Shown here: one piece after another, positions 18,118 to 26,892 of the stretch
How positions within the stretch are numbered: position 1 is the first letter of the stretch
Layout of the letters: each line of letters opens with the position of its first letter
Assembly: GCA_963665525.1 (NCBI GenBank)
Contig: OY762280.1
Location: 1,922,001-1,986,000 of the forward strand
From: UBA12077 sp963665525
GTDB taxonomy: Bacteria > Bacteroidota > Bacteroidia > Bacteroidales > UBA12077
Direction of reading: 5' to 3'
Length of the DNA stretch: 64,000 nt
Notes under the pieces: generated by a model
What the model saw: only the letters and a program-made list of their open reading frames with translations
Database searches by the model: none
Told to the model about the DNA's origin: nothing
Translations under genes and position numbers: made by a program

Positions 18118-19200
18118 ATGAAAAAAATAATTATTAAACAGTGGTTTCTGTTAGTTCTTTCTTTCGCTGTATTTTTTACAGCTTGCGACGATGATGATGA
18201 TTCGGTATCAGGAATATTTTCTAATGGTGCATTTATTACCAATGAGGGTGCTTTTGGCGCTGGTAATGGTTCTGTAAGTTATTATTCTTATGCTGGAGAT
18301 ACTTTAACAAATGAAATTTTTAAATCAGTAAACAATCGTTCTTTAGGCGATGTTGTTCAATCACTTACCGTATATAAAGACAAAGCATATATTGTTGTGA
18401 ATGGCTCAAATAAAATTGAAGTAGTTACTAAAAATGATTTCGTTGAATATGGCGTAATTGCTGATCTTAATTCACCAAGATATTTCATGCCAATCAATAG
18501 TAGTAAAGCTTATGTAAGTCAGTGGGGAGATAATAGTGTAAAAGTGATCGATCTAATTACCTTATCAGTAACTAAATCGATTGAAACAGGAACAGGACCA
18601 GAACATCTAATATATCATAACGATAATGTGTATGTTGCAAACAGTGGAGGCTATGCTAATGATAATACAATCAGTGTTATTAATCCTTTAACTGACGAAG
18701 TTATAAAAACAATTACCTTAGAAGGTGACAGTCCTAGAGATTTTATAGTTGATGCTAATAATAAGCTTTGGGTATTATGTTATGGTTATATTCAGTATGA
18801 TTACACCGATTGGTCAGTAGTTTCTGAAACAGCTTCAAAACTTATTAGAATCAATCCTACAACTAATGAAGTTGAGCAAACAATAGTTATAAGCGAGACC
18901 CAACATCCTACATGTTTAGAAACTAGTAGAAACGGAAATAACATATTCTATGGTGGTGGTTATGGCTTTGCAGGTATCTACAAAATGAGTATTGATGATA
19001 TCACCGTTCCTTCAACACCATTAATTGATAAATATTTCTATGGATTTAATATCAATTCTCAAACAGGTAACATTTATGCTTTAGAAGCTCCTAGTTTTAC
19101 TGCTAATGGTAAATTATGGAGATACGAAGCTAATGGAACTGAATTAGGAAGCTACGAAGCTGGAGTTGGTCCTAATGCAGCTAATTTTAAGAAAAAATAA
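18118..19200 (+). CDS. BtuG-like surface lipoprotein, YncE-type beta-propeller
   Basis: A 360-residue lipoprotein with a type II signal ending in the lipobox FFTAC (Cys23), followed by an Asp-rich stretch (DDDDD) of the kind seen in surface-exported Bacteroidota lipoproteins. The body contains repeated beta-propeller blades of YncE type: KIEVVTKNDF, SVKVIDLITLSVTKSIETG, TISVINPLTDEVIKTITL, LIRINPTTNEVEQTIVI. In Bacteroides, BtuG is a propeller lipoprotein that captures B12 at the surface and hands it to BtuB. Position 22 bases after btuB, under the same riboswitch, makes this the BtuG counterpart. Confidence 0.85.
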   Translation: MKKIIIKQWFLLVLSFAVFFTACDDDDDSVSGIFSNGAFITNEGAFGAGNGSVSYYSYAGDTLTNEIFKSVNNRSLGDVVQSLTVYKDKAYIVVNGSNKIEVVTKNDFVEYGVIADLNSPRYFMPINSSKAYVSQWGDNSVKVIDLITLSVTKSIETGTGPEHLIYHNDNVYVANSGGYANDNTISVINPLTDEVIKTITLEGDSPRDFIVDANNKLWVLCYGYIQYDYTDWSVVSETASKLIRINPTTNEVEQTIVISETQHPTCLETSRNGNNIFYGGGYGFAGIYKMSIDDITVPSTPLIDKYFYGFNINSQTGNIYALEAPSFTANGKLWRYEANGTELGSYEAGVGPNAANFKKK

Positions 19201-19205
19201 AAATT

Positions 19206-19919
19206 GTGGTTCATTTAAAACACAAGGCATTATTTAATTGGAGCGGAGGCAAAGATTCATCTCTTTGCCTCTATCATGCTCTTAAAGATGAGCGTTTTGA
19301 TATCCAGTATTTACTCACCACTGTAAATGGGAAATACAAAAGAGTATCTATGCACGGTGTAGCTGAAACTTTATTGGATAAACAAGCTGAATCGATTGAA
19401 TTACCATTACGTAAAATACATCTTCCTGAATTACCAACAATGGAAGAATACGATAGTATCATTTCGAAAGAACTAGATACTGCAAAAAAAAATGATATTC
19501 ATATTTCCATCTTTGGTGATATCTTTTTGGAAGATTTAAGAGCTTACCGCGAAAAACAGCTGGCAAAGAAAGGATTTACAGCCATGTTCCCACTTTGGAA
19601 ACGAGATACTAAAGATGTAGCTCGTGAATTCATCGAATTAGGATTTAAAGCCATTGTTGTTTCGGTAGATGGACGTTATTTAGACCAATCATTTGCCGGA
19701 AGAATATATGATCAGTCGTTTTTAAATGACTTACCTGAGAATGTGGATCCTTGCGGTGAAAATGGCGAATTTCATAGTTTTGTTTTCGACGGACCAATCT
19801 TTAAAACTCCTATTCCTTTCAAAAAAGGTGAAGTAGTCTACAAAGAATATAAATCACATGGTAAAGACAATCCAGATGAAAATATCGGATTTTGGTATTG
19901 CGACCTTATTGACAATTAA
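19206..19919 (+). CDS. ATP-pyrophosphatase of the Dph6/diphthine-ammonia ligase family
   Basis: A 237-residue N-type ATP pyrophosphatase with the PP-loop FNWSGGKDSSLC near the N terminus and the family regions GDIFLEDLRAYREKQL, MFPLWKRDT and DPCGENGEFHSFVFDGP. The family activates a carboxylate with ATP to form an amide in archaea and eukaryotes, but bacteria lack diphthamide, so the substrate here is different. It starts with GTG 5 bases after the BtuG-like gene and is followed by cobU, which suggests a role in corrinoid amidation or salvage. That role is inferred from context only. Confidence 0.8.
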   Translation: MVHLKHKALFNWSGGKDSSLCLYHALKDERFDIQYLLTTVNGKYKRVSMHGVAETLLDKQAESIELPLRKIHLPELPTMEEYDSIISKELDTAKKNDIHISIFGDIFLEDLRAYREKQLAKKGFTAMFPLWKRDTKDVAREFIELGFKAIVVSVDGRYLDQSFAGRIYDQSFLNDLPENVDPCGENGEFHSFVFDGPIFKTPIPFKKGEVVYKEYKSHGKDNPDENIGFWYCDLIDN

Positions 19920-20020
19920 GAATTTAAAATTAATAATTGAAAATTACTCAGAAAATATTACTAGCATTCATTATATGTTTTGGTATTTGATAATTGGAAA
20001 TTGATAATTGATTTAATAAA

Positions 20021-20530
20021 ATGGCACGTATTATATTTATTACAGGCGGTCAGCGTTCAGGCAAAAGTAGTTATGCACAGCAAGAAGCACTTAAATTATC
20101 AGATAATCCTGTTTACCTGGCAACATCAAGAATATGGGATGATGATTTTAATCAGCGAGTAAATAAACATAAAGCCGATCGCAATGACAACTGGTTAAAT
20201 ATCGAGGAAGAAAAGGAAATAAGTAAAATTGATATAACAAATAAAGTTGTTGTTCTTGATTGCATAACTCTTTGGTTAACCAATTTCTTTTCGGATAATA
20301 ATTACAAAGTTGACGAAAGTCTTGATCAGGCTAAAAAAGAATGGGATAAATTCATACGAAAAGATGCTACAGTATTTGTTATATCTAATGAATTAGGGAT
20401 GGGTATACATGGTGATACTGAAGGTGCAAGAAAGTTTACCGACCTTCAAGGATGGATGAATCAGTACATAGCAAAACATGCAGATGAAGTTATTTTGATG
20501 GTTTCGGGAATTCCAATGAAAATTAAGTAA
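20021..20530 (+). CDS. cobU: Adenosylcobinamide kinase / GMP transferase (CobU)
   Basis: A 169-residue P-loop enzyme. It shows the family start ARIIFITGGQRSGKSSYAQ, the YLATSRIWDDDFNQRVNKHK stretch and VVLDCITLWLTNFF, plus VFVISNELGMGIH. CobU phosphorylates adenosylcobinamide and attaches GMP, the first step of nucleotide-loop assembly. It belongs to the same direction and functional series as cobT, cobS and cobC. About 100 bases of simple AATT-rich repeats separate it from the previous gene, and 125 bases from cobT. Confidence 0.95.
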   Translation: MARIIFITGGQRSGKSSYAQQEALKLSDNPVYLATSRIWDDDFNQRVNKHKADRNDNWLNIEEEKEISKIDITNKVVVLDCITLWLTNFFSDNNYKVDESLDQAKKEWDKFIRKDATVFVISNELGMGIHGDTEGARKFTDLQGWMNQYIAKHADEVILMVSGIPMKIK

Positions 20531-20655
20531 AAAGATAAAAGTAAAAAGAACACTATGGCTGGCAATTATTTATAGATTAAATGGATATCAAATCAAACTA
20601 AAAACTTACACTTTCAATCATTTTAACATTTATTCATTTAATCATAATAACTGAT

Positions 20656-21666
20656 ATGAACTCAATTAAAGAACAACTTCAACATAAAATCAACAATAAA
20701 ACCAAACCTTTAGGTTCTTTAGGTAGATTAGAGGACATTGCATTGCAGATAGGTCAAATACAAAATACATTAACTCCCGAATTAAAAAATCCAACTATCA
20801 TTGTTTTTGCTGCAGATCATGGTCTGGCAGATGCCGGAGTAAGTCCATTCCCGAAAGAAGTTACTCCACAAATGGTCTATAATTTCTTAAACGGTGGAGC
20901 TGCCATTAACATATTCAGCAAGCAAAACGGAATAAATTTAAAAATCGTGGATGCCGGAGTAGATACAGATTTCCAAAACAATCCGAACCTTATCCATGCA
21001 AAAATTGCGAACGGAACCAAAAACATTCTCGAAAGTTCTGCCATGACAATTGATGAATGTAAAAAAGCATTAGAAAATGGAAGTAAGTTAGTAGAAGAGC
21101 AATTTAATCAAGGATGCAATATTATTGGCTTTGGAGAAATGGGAATTGGAAATACTTCTTCGGCATCTCTTATTATGAGTAAAATAACTGGAATAGATAT
21201 TGAAGTATGCACAGGCAATGGAACAGGTCACGATGCTGAAGGTTTAAAACGTAAAAAAGAAATCCTGAAACAAGCCATTAAAAAACATCAGATTAGTACT
21301 GATCCTATCGAAATTCTTGCAACCTTCGGAGGTTTTGAAATTGCCATGATGACAGGAGCATTTCTGAAAGCAGCCGAACTTAGCATGACCATTATGGTCG
21401 ATGGATTTATCGTAACATCTGCATTGCTTGTTGCTCATCAAATAAATCCTAAAATACTTAAAAATTGTATATTTACTCACAAGTCGAATGAGCAAGGCCA
21501 TATTAAAATGATTGATTTCCTAAATGCAAAACCATTATTAAATATGGAAATGCGATTAGGTGAAGGTACAGGTGCAGCAGTAGCTTATCCAATTATCCAG
21601 TCGGCAGTTAATTTCTTAAACGAAATGGCCAGCTTTGAAGACGCAGGAGTATCTAATAAAGAGTAA
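20656..21666 (+). CDS. cobT: Nicotinate-nucleotide:dimethylbenzimidazole phosphoribosyltransferase (CobT)
   Basis: A 336-residue enzyme that makes alpha-ribazole phosphate from a lower-ligand base and nicotinate mononucleotide. The typical order is visible: KTKPLGSLGRLEDIALQIG at the N terminus, FAADHGLADAGVSPFPKEVT, GFGEMGIGNTSSASL, GNGTGHD and, at the C terminus, MRLGEGTGAA with the catalytic Glu. The length is normal. It supplies the lower nucleotide that CobS joins to GDP-cobinamide from CobU. Confidence 0.96.
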   Translation: MNSIKEQLQHKINNKTKPLGSLGRLEDIALQIGQIQNTLTPELKNPTIIVFAADHGLADAGVSPFPKEVTPQMVYNFLNGGAAINIFSKQNGINLKIVDAGVDTDFQNNPNLIHAKIANGTKNILESSAMTIDECKKALENGSKLVEEQFNQGCNIIGFGEMGIGNTSSASLIMSKITGIDIEVCTGNGTGHDAEGLKRKKEILKQAIKKHQISTDPIEILATFGGFEIAMMTGAFLKAAELSMTIMVDGFIVTSALLVAHQINPKILKNCIFTHKSNEQGHIKMIDFLNAKPLLNMEMRLGEGTGAAVAYPIIQSAVNFLNEMASFEDAGVSNKE

Positions 21667-21781
21667 AAAGAGAATTTAGATACTAGATTTAAGATTTCAG
21701 AAAAATTAAAACCTGACAGAGTTTATGGGGTGGAATAAGAACTGTGGGCTAAACCTGTCAATAGAACAAATCATTTGAAAT

Positions 21782-22552
21782 ATGAGAAAACAATGGCAAT
21801 TATTCTTAACAGCAATCATGTTCTATACCAGGATTCCTGTTCCAAAAACACTGAAGTATTCCGAGGATATTTTGAATAAAAGCACTCGGTATTTCCCTCT
21901 TATTGGTTGGATTGTTGGTGGATTTGGAGCTGCTGTTTTTTACGTTTGCCAGTTTATTTTTCCAGTTTCTTTAGCAGTGGTTTTAAGTATGGTTAGTACT
22001 ATATTATTAACAGGAGCATTTCATGAAGATGGTTTTGCCGATTCGTGCGATGCATTTGGTGGAGGATGGACCAAAGAAAAGATTCTTGAGATCATGAAAG
22101 ATTCCAGAATTGGAACTTATGGTACCGTTGGCTTAATTCTTATCCTGCTTATAAAATATTTAAGTTTAACAAACGTTCATATAGAACAAATCCCATATGT
22201 TTTGTTTGCATCTCATGCCCTGAGCCGATATACAGCAACGGGCATGATCTTTTTTTCTGATTATGCTCGCGACGATGCCAAAAGCAAATCAAAACCTGTA
22301 GGTAAAAGTTTATCGGCAGCTGATTATTTGCTGGCCTTTATTTTTGGAACAACTCCTTTACTAGTGCTTTCTTATATTTATTCCTATTGGTATTTAATGA
22401 TTATATTTAGTAGTATACCAATTATTTATTTTTTGAAAAGATATTTTGAAAAATGGATAGGCGGATTTACCGGTGATGGTTTGGGTGCAACTCAACAAGT
22501 TTCCGAAGTTATTTGTTACTTATCATATATTGTCATAAGTAATTTTATCTAA
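21782..22552 (+). CDS. cobS: Adenosylcobinamide-GDP ribazoletransferase (CobS)
   Basis: A 256-residue integral membrane enzyme that joins alpha-ribazole (phosphate) to adenosylcobinamide-GDP, completing cobalamin. Key features are the N-terminal FYTRIPVP, the metal-binding HEDGFADSCDAFGGGWTKE and DSRIGTYGTVGLIL, and several hydrophobic helices through the C terminus. The stop codon overlaps the ATG of cobC by one base (TAATG). Confidence 0.95.
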   Translation: MRKQWQLFLTAIMFYTRIPVPKTLKYSEDILNKSTRYFPLIGWIVGGFGAAVFYVCQFIFPVSLAVVLSMVSTILLTGAFHEDGFADSCDAFGGGWTKEKILEIMKDSRIGTYGTVGLILILLIKYLSLTNVHIEQIPYVLFASHALSRYTATGMIFFSDYARDDAKSKSKPVGKSLSAADYLLAFIFGTTPLLVLSYIYSYWYLMIIFSSIPIIYFLKRYFEKWIGGFTGDGLGATQQVSEVICYLSYIVISNFI

Positions 22553-23079
22553 TGAATCTTTATCTTATCCGACATACCAGAGTTGATGTTAAACCTGGAG
22601 TTTGCTACGGACAATCAGATGTAAAATTGTCCGAAACTTTTCTTACAGAAGCTGAAACGGTAAAAAAAAATATTACTGGTATTTCTTTCGATAAGGTTTA
22701 TTCAAGTCCTCTATCCCGCTGCAAAAAACTTTCTAAATATTTATTTGATTCTCCAATCAGTTTCGATGATCGTTTAATGGAAATGAATTTCGGCGACTGG
22801 GAACTTCAAAACTGGAATAATTTACGAAATCCTACTGTGGATGAATGGATGAACGATTTTGTGAATAAACCTTGCCCTAATGGCGAATCATTTATTGGCA
22901 TGTATCATCGGGTAAAAATGGTTATGAATGAAATTAAAAACTATTCACATAGAAACACAGCAATAATAACGCATGGAGGAGTTATTCGATGTATTTTAGC
23001 ATATTTAAATATGGAAGATTTAAAAGATGCTTTTAAACGAGAAATTGATTACGGACAAGTTATAAAGATTAAAACATAA
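22552..23079 (+). CDS. cobC: Alpha-ribazole phosphatase, histidine-phosphatase family (CobC)
   Basis: A 175-residue histidine phosphatase. The catalytic motif is LIRHT at residues 4-8 (RHT instead of the common RHG), followed by YSSPLSRC, MEMNFGDWE, and the second His in ITHGGVIR. It removes the phosphate from alpha-ribazole phosphate or adenosylcobalamin phosphate. One-base overlap with cobS and the terminator just downstream mark it as the last gene of the B12 operon. Confidence 0.92.
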   Translation: MNLYLIRHTRVDVKPGVCYGQSDVKLSETFLTEAETVKKNITGISFDKVYSSPLSRCKKLSKYLFDSPISFDDRLMEMNFGDWELQNWNNLRNPTVDEWMNDFVNKPCPNGESFIGMYHRVKMVMNEIKNYSHRNTAIITHGGVIRCILAYLNMEDLKDAFKREIDYGQVIKIKT

Positions 23080-23106
23080 AAGCGCAACTCAATTGAGTTA
23101 CGCTTT
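23079..23106. terminator. Bidirectional terminator between cobC and the M3 peptidase gene
   Basis: AAAGCG-c-AACTC pairs with GAGTT-a-CGCTTT around an AATT loop, with one mismatch. It begins at the cobC stop and lies 24 bases from the end of the convergent peptidase gene; A-rich on the left and T-rich on the right. Confidence 0.8.
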
Positions 23107-23129
23107 CCTTTTCAGTTATATTCCATAGA

Positions 23130-25238
23130 TTATTTCAATCCTCTGTTTTCAAGCAATGCATCAATCGATGGTTGTTTCCCTCTGAATTTCTCATATTGAT
23201 CCATTCCATCTCCCATTCCATTTTCAGCTAAACAATATCTTCTGAACTTAGCTGCTAACTCCTGGTTAAATAAATCACCGGATTCTTTGAAAGCATTAAA
23301 CGCATCAGAATCATATTGCTCTGCCCACATGTAAACATAGTATCCAGCTGAATATCCACCACTAAAAATATGTGAGAAATAAGTGCTTCTGTATCTTGGG
23401 ATAATCTCATCTATTAAACCAATTTTATGCATAGCCTCTTTTTCAAATTGATCTGCATCAATATTTTCAGTCGCTGTTGTTGTATGATAATCTAAATCAA
23501 GCAAAGAAGCTGCAGTATACTCTACCGTTACAAATCCCTGGTTAAAATGTCCACTATTTTCTATCTTTTGAATTAATTCATCCGGCATTGGTTCACCAGT
23601 TTCGTAATGTTTAGCATATTCCTTAATAACTGCAGGATCAGCTGCCCAATGTTCCATAATTTGCGATGGCAACTCAACATAATCTCGAGGAACATCACGT
23701 GAAGTTCTTCTATAATGACCATCGGCAAAGAAATTATGTAATGCATGACCAAACTCGTGGAAGAAAGTATTTGTTTCGTCCCAGCTTAATAAAGCAGGTT
23801 TGTCGCCTACCGGACGAGTAAAATTAGTTACAATATAAACTACAGGATAAATCTTTTCACCATTCTCATATGCTCCGCTTCTCATAGCTCCACACCATGC
23901 ACCACCGCGTTTACCCGGACGAGGATAACTATCAATATAAAGTACCGACAAATGACTTCCATCCGCCTCTTTCACTTCATAAGCTTTCACTTCTTCATGA
24001 TACACAGGAATATCTGTTCTTTCTTCAAAAGTTAATCCATATAACTTATTAGCAACATAAAAGATACCTTCACGAACATTATCCAATGATAAGTATGGTT
24101 TAATTTCTTCTTCGTCTAAATCGAATTTTTGTTTACGTAACTTCTCCGCATAGTACCACCAGTCCCATGATGCCAATTTAAAATTCACACCTTCGTCATC
24201 AATCATTTTTTGCATTTCGTCGCGTTCATTCTTAGCAACTTCTAATGCAGGCTCCCATACCTGATTTAGGAAATTATAAACATTTTCAGGAGTTTTAGCC
24301 ATATTATTATCAATTATATATTCGGCGTAATTTTCGAACCCTAATAATTTTGCTCTCTGATCACGAAGTTTCACAATTTTAGCAATAATTGCTTTGTTAT
24401 CATTTTTGTTATCATTATTTCCTCTACTATACATGGCTTTGTATAATTTTTCTCTTAATTCACGTTTAGGCGAATAAGTAAGGAAAGGAATCCAACTTGG
24501 CTTGTGTAATGTAAATACCCATTTACCTTCCATTCCGTTCTGTGCAGCAGCTTCTGCAGCAGCTGAAACAAGACCTTCTGGCAAGCCTACTAAATCTTCT
24601 TCGTTTTCGATCACTAATTTAAAATCATTTGTTTCAGCTAAAAGATTCTCTCCAAATTCCAAAGTAAGCATCGATAACTCTTCATTGATCTTTTTAAGTT
24701 CTTCTCTTTGCTCCTCTGGTAAAGCTGCTCCGTTTCTTTCAAAATCACGATAATATTTTTCAACTAATCTTAATTGTTCTGCATCTAACCCAAGACTTTC
24801 TCTCTTGTCATAAACAGCTTTTATTTTACCAAATAATCCTTGATTTAAGTTAATCCAGTTTCTATGAGCTGATGTCATTGGAGTTAACTCACGAGCTATT
24901 TTTTGTAAAGTAGGATTGGTATTTGCCGAATTTAAGCTATAAAAAACACCTGTTTTCCTTAATATTTCTCCTGCTTGATCAAAAGCTAAGATGGTATTTT
25001 CAAAACTTGGCTCTTCAGAATTATTAATAATAGCCTCTATTTCGGCTTTTTCCTGTTCAATTCCAGCTTGAAAAGCAGGAATATAATGAGTCGTATCGAT
25101 TAAATCAAACGGTGGAACTTGGAAAGGAGTATCAAACTCCGCCAGAAACGGATTTCCTTGATCCGATTTCTCTACCTGATTTGTACAGCTAATTGCTACC
25201 ATACCTAATAGAATGAATAAAAATGTTAGTTTTTTCAT
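23130..25238 (-). CDS. M3-family zinc metallopeptidase lipoprotein (Dcp/oligopeptidase type)
   Basis: A 702-residue peptidase with a lipoprotein signal (lipobox AISC, Cys18) and the thermolysin-like zinc site HEFGHALHNFF in the C-terminal third, followed by the third-ligand region ELPSQIMEHWA. The length and helical N-terminal half fit the M3 family of dipeptidyl carboxypeptidases and oligopeptidase A, which cleave short peptides. Lipidation suggests it is anchored in the periplasm or on the surface and trims oligopeptides for nutrition. It is convergent with cobC and appears monocistronic. Confidence 0.93.
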   Translation of the reverse strand: MKKLTFLFILLGMVAISCTNQVEKSDQGNPFLAEFDTPFQVPPFDLIDTTHYIPAFQAGIEQEKAEIEAIINNSEEPSFENTILAFDQAGEILRKTGVFYSLNSANTNPTLQKIARELTPMTSAHRNWINLNQGLFGKIKAVYDKRESLGLDAEQLRLVEKYYRDFERNGAALPEEQREELKKINEELSMLTLEFGENLLAETNDFKLVIENEEDLVGLPEGLVSAAAEAAAQNGMEGKWVFTLHKPSWIPFLTYSPKRELREKLYKAMYSRGNNDNKNDNKAIIAKIVKLRDQRAKLLGFENYAEYIIDNNMAKTPENVYNFLNQVWEPALEVAKNERDEMQKMIDDEGVNFKLASWDWWYYAEKLRKQKFDLDEEEIKPYLSLDNVREGIFYVANKLYGLTFEERTDIPVYHEEVKAYEVKEADGSHLSVLYIDSYPRPGKRGGAWCGAMRSGAYENGEKIYPVVYIVTNFTRPVGDKPALLSWDETNTFFHEFGHALHNFFADGHYRRTSRDVPRDYVELPSQIMEHWAADPAVIKEYAKHYETGEPMPDELIQKIENSGHFNQGFVTVEYTAASLLDLDYHTTTATENIDADQFEKEAMHKIGLIDEIIPRYRSTYFSHIFSGGYSAGYYVYMWAEQYDSDAFNAFKESGDLFNQELAAKFRRYCLAENGMGDGMDQYEKFRGKQPSIDALLENRGLK

Positions 25239-25323
25239 ACGTTTAAATTTTGATTTATTTATTATATAATTACTAGATCGTTTAGAAGGTTTAAAGATAT
25301 AAAAATTAAACTATACCCCTTTC

Positions 25324-26001
25324 TTAATCCCATTTTTCAAAAGACAAGATTTCATCTATCTGATATTTTCTTTCTTTTCTTTTCGGCTGTTCATCAGCAT
25401 AACCTAATGCAATGGTTGAAACTAATTCAAAGTCCTCTGGAACTTCCAGAATTTCACCTACAACATCTTTTGCAATAACCGGAAAACTTTGCCAGCAGGT
25501 TCCCAAACCTAAAGATTTTGCCGCAAGGATAAAATTTTGCATAGCAGCAAAACAACCAATAGCATCATCGTATGGATCTCTAGAATTTCTCGTGTCATTA
25601 AAAACAAATATCTGCACTGGTGCCTGTAAACCAAGATATTTTTCTAAATTCTCAAATGAGACCTTATTTTCTTTTTTTTCATTATAGCGTTCGTGTACTT
25701 TTCTTGCAATTGCATATCGTGAAGCTGAATCACGAACTGCAATAAATCTCCACGATTGAACATTCACTGATGATGGTGCCCATTGTGCTGCTTCAACTAA
25801 AAGTTTTATCATATCATCTTCTACATCCTGATCTTTAAACTCTCGAATACTTCTACGTTCGTATATTGTATTAAAAACCATATTCGATTCAACAAGTTCA
25901 TTAAAATTATAATTCGAAGTGTTGTTCTCAACTTGCTTATTTTCTGTAGAACACGAACAAAGGAATAAAAATAGAATTACCAAAAATATATTTATTTTCA
26001 T
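25324..26001 (-). CDS. Nitroreductase-family lipoprotein
   Basis: A 225-residue protein: hydrophobic signal with lipobox-like FLCSC, then the FMN-binding nitroreductase fold: RRSIREF near residue 51, EAAQWAPSSVNVQSWRFIAV, and the C-terminal GLGTCWQSFP and TIALGYADE. Family members use NAD(P)H and FMN to reduce nitro groups, quinones or related substrates. A lipidated member is less usual and would act outside the cytoplasm or be anchored to a membrane, where NAD(P)H access is unclear. No operon partner. Confidence 0.85.
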   Translation of the reverse strand: MKINIFLVILFLFLCSCSTENKQVENNTSNYNFNELVESNMVFNTIYERRSIREFKDQDVEDDMIKLLVEAAQWAPSSVNVQSWRFIAVRDSASRYAIARKVHERYNEKKENKVSFENLEKYLGLQAPVQIFVFNDTRNSRDPYDDAIGCFAAMQNFILAAKSLGLGTCWQSFPVIAKDVVGEILEVPEDFELVSTIALGYADEQPKRKERKYQIDEILSFEKWD

Positions 26002-26115
26002 AGGATCAGTATATAAATTAAAATCATTGGACTACGAAAGAAAAAATCGGTTTAAAATGTGGATAATAAATTATGACTAGAAACTAATCCGGATTAATAG
26101 AATCAAATATGTATA

Positions 26116-26203
26116 TAAAAAAACATCCCGGCCCCCCGGGATGCTAACACTCTAATTTATTAACCTTGCTATTATGATGAAGTGGAATAATAGCCTTTTT
26201 TAT
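26116..26203 (-). ncRNA. Candidate small RNA ending in a strong terminator
   Basis: This lies in a 305-base stretch without a gene. On the minus strand a TATATTTG box (26210-26217) matches TAnnTTTG. About 90 bases follow: a perfect 8-bp hairpin GCTATTAT/ATAATAGC (26168-26175 with 26187-26194) and then a GC-rich hairpin CATCCCGG/CCGGGATG with a four-base loop (26124-26143) and seven T. No open reading frame fits. A TTTTG at 26234-26238 could be the -33 box but is 16 bases away, shorter than usual. The hairpin could instead only terminate the upstream hypothetical gene. Confidence 0.5.
26117..26143 (-). terminator. Intrinsic terminator, minus strand
   Basis: An 8-bp perfect stem CATCCCGG with CCGGGATG around four bases, very GC-rich for this genome, followed on the minus strand by seven T. 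It serves either the candidate small RNA or the hypothetical gene whose stop is at 26307. Confidence 0.85.
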
Positions 26204-26306
26204 TCACAGCAAATATATGACATAATTTGCATTCAAAAGTTTAAAACGGTAAAAAAAATTAATATTCTTTATATTTTAATGTTTTTTAACAATTCAAAGT
26301 ATTAAA

Positions 26307-26762
26307 TTAATAGCCTATAACCCACAGTATCTTTTGCTCTTCAATACATTTATCAGCAATTAGGATTAATCCTTTATTTACTTCAATTAATTTCTCTAAA
26401 TAAATTTCCCACTTATCTTTCCATTTTATATCTTCAGCTATTAATTCATCTATAAATTCCTGCCCAAGAAAAACCTGGTCTAAATGATTTTGAAAATCAT
26501 CTAAACTTTTAATTGCTTGAAATTTCTCCAATTTTTGTGATAATTCATTTCTCAAAGGAACTATTTTGCGTGAGTTATACTTTGTTGCTCCAAAAAACTC
26601 ATATAATTTATTAGCATTTTCGAAACAATTAGCAAATAAGTTAAACACCTCACTCTCAACATATCTCGACTCTGAATCTCCTTTAATATAATTTTCATTA
26701 TCGCCTGTTGTATTTAACTCTACAATATTTAAATACTCTGAACTAAATAATTCAATTCTCAT
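26307..26762 (-). CDS. Hypothetical protein, 151 residues
   Basis: A soluble, acidic, mostly helical protein with no signal peptide, membrane segment or motif I recognise. Charged helices run from about residue 35 to the end (NLFANCFENANKLYEFFG, ELSQKLEKFQAIKSLDDFQ). It is flanked by intergenic regions on both sides and has no evident operon partner. Base composition is like that of its neighbours. The start is the first ATG after the upstream non-coding region. Confidence 0.6.
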   Translation of the reverse strand: MRIELFSSEYLNIVELNTTGDNENYIKGDSESRYVESEVFNLFANCFENANKLYEFFGATKYNSRKIVPLRNELSQKLEKFQAIKSLDDFQNHLDQVFLGQEFIDELIAEDIKWKDKWEIYLEKLIEVNKGLILIADKCIEEQKILWVIGY

Positions 26763-26892
26763 TCTTATATATTATTTACTGTTAACTGATTCTAAATTTA
26801 GAAATTTAATCGGATATCAACAAAATTAATTTTAAACAAATATGAAAGATTAAATATTTCAACTTAGTATCTTTATCAAAAATTTAAGAATT

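Noticed and set aside
21661..21780. Palindromic AACCTGACAG/CTGTCA words in the cobT-cobS gap read as an element
   Set aside because: The arms are short and imperfect (AACCTGACAGAGTT and AAACCTGTCAA); nothing beyond a possible degraded intergenic repeat can be supported.
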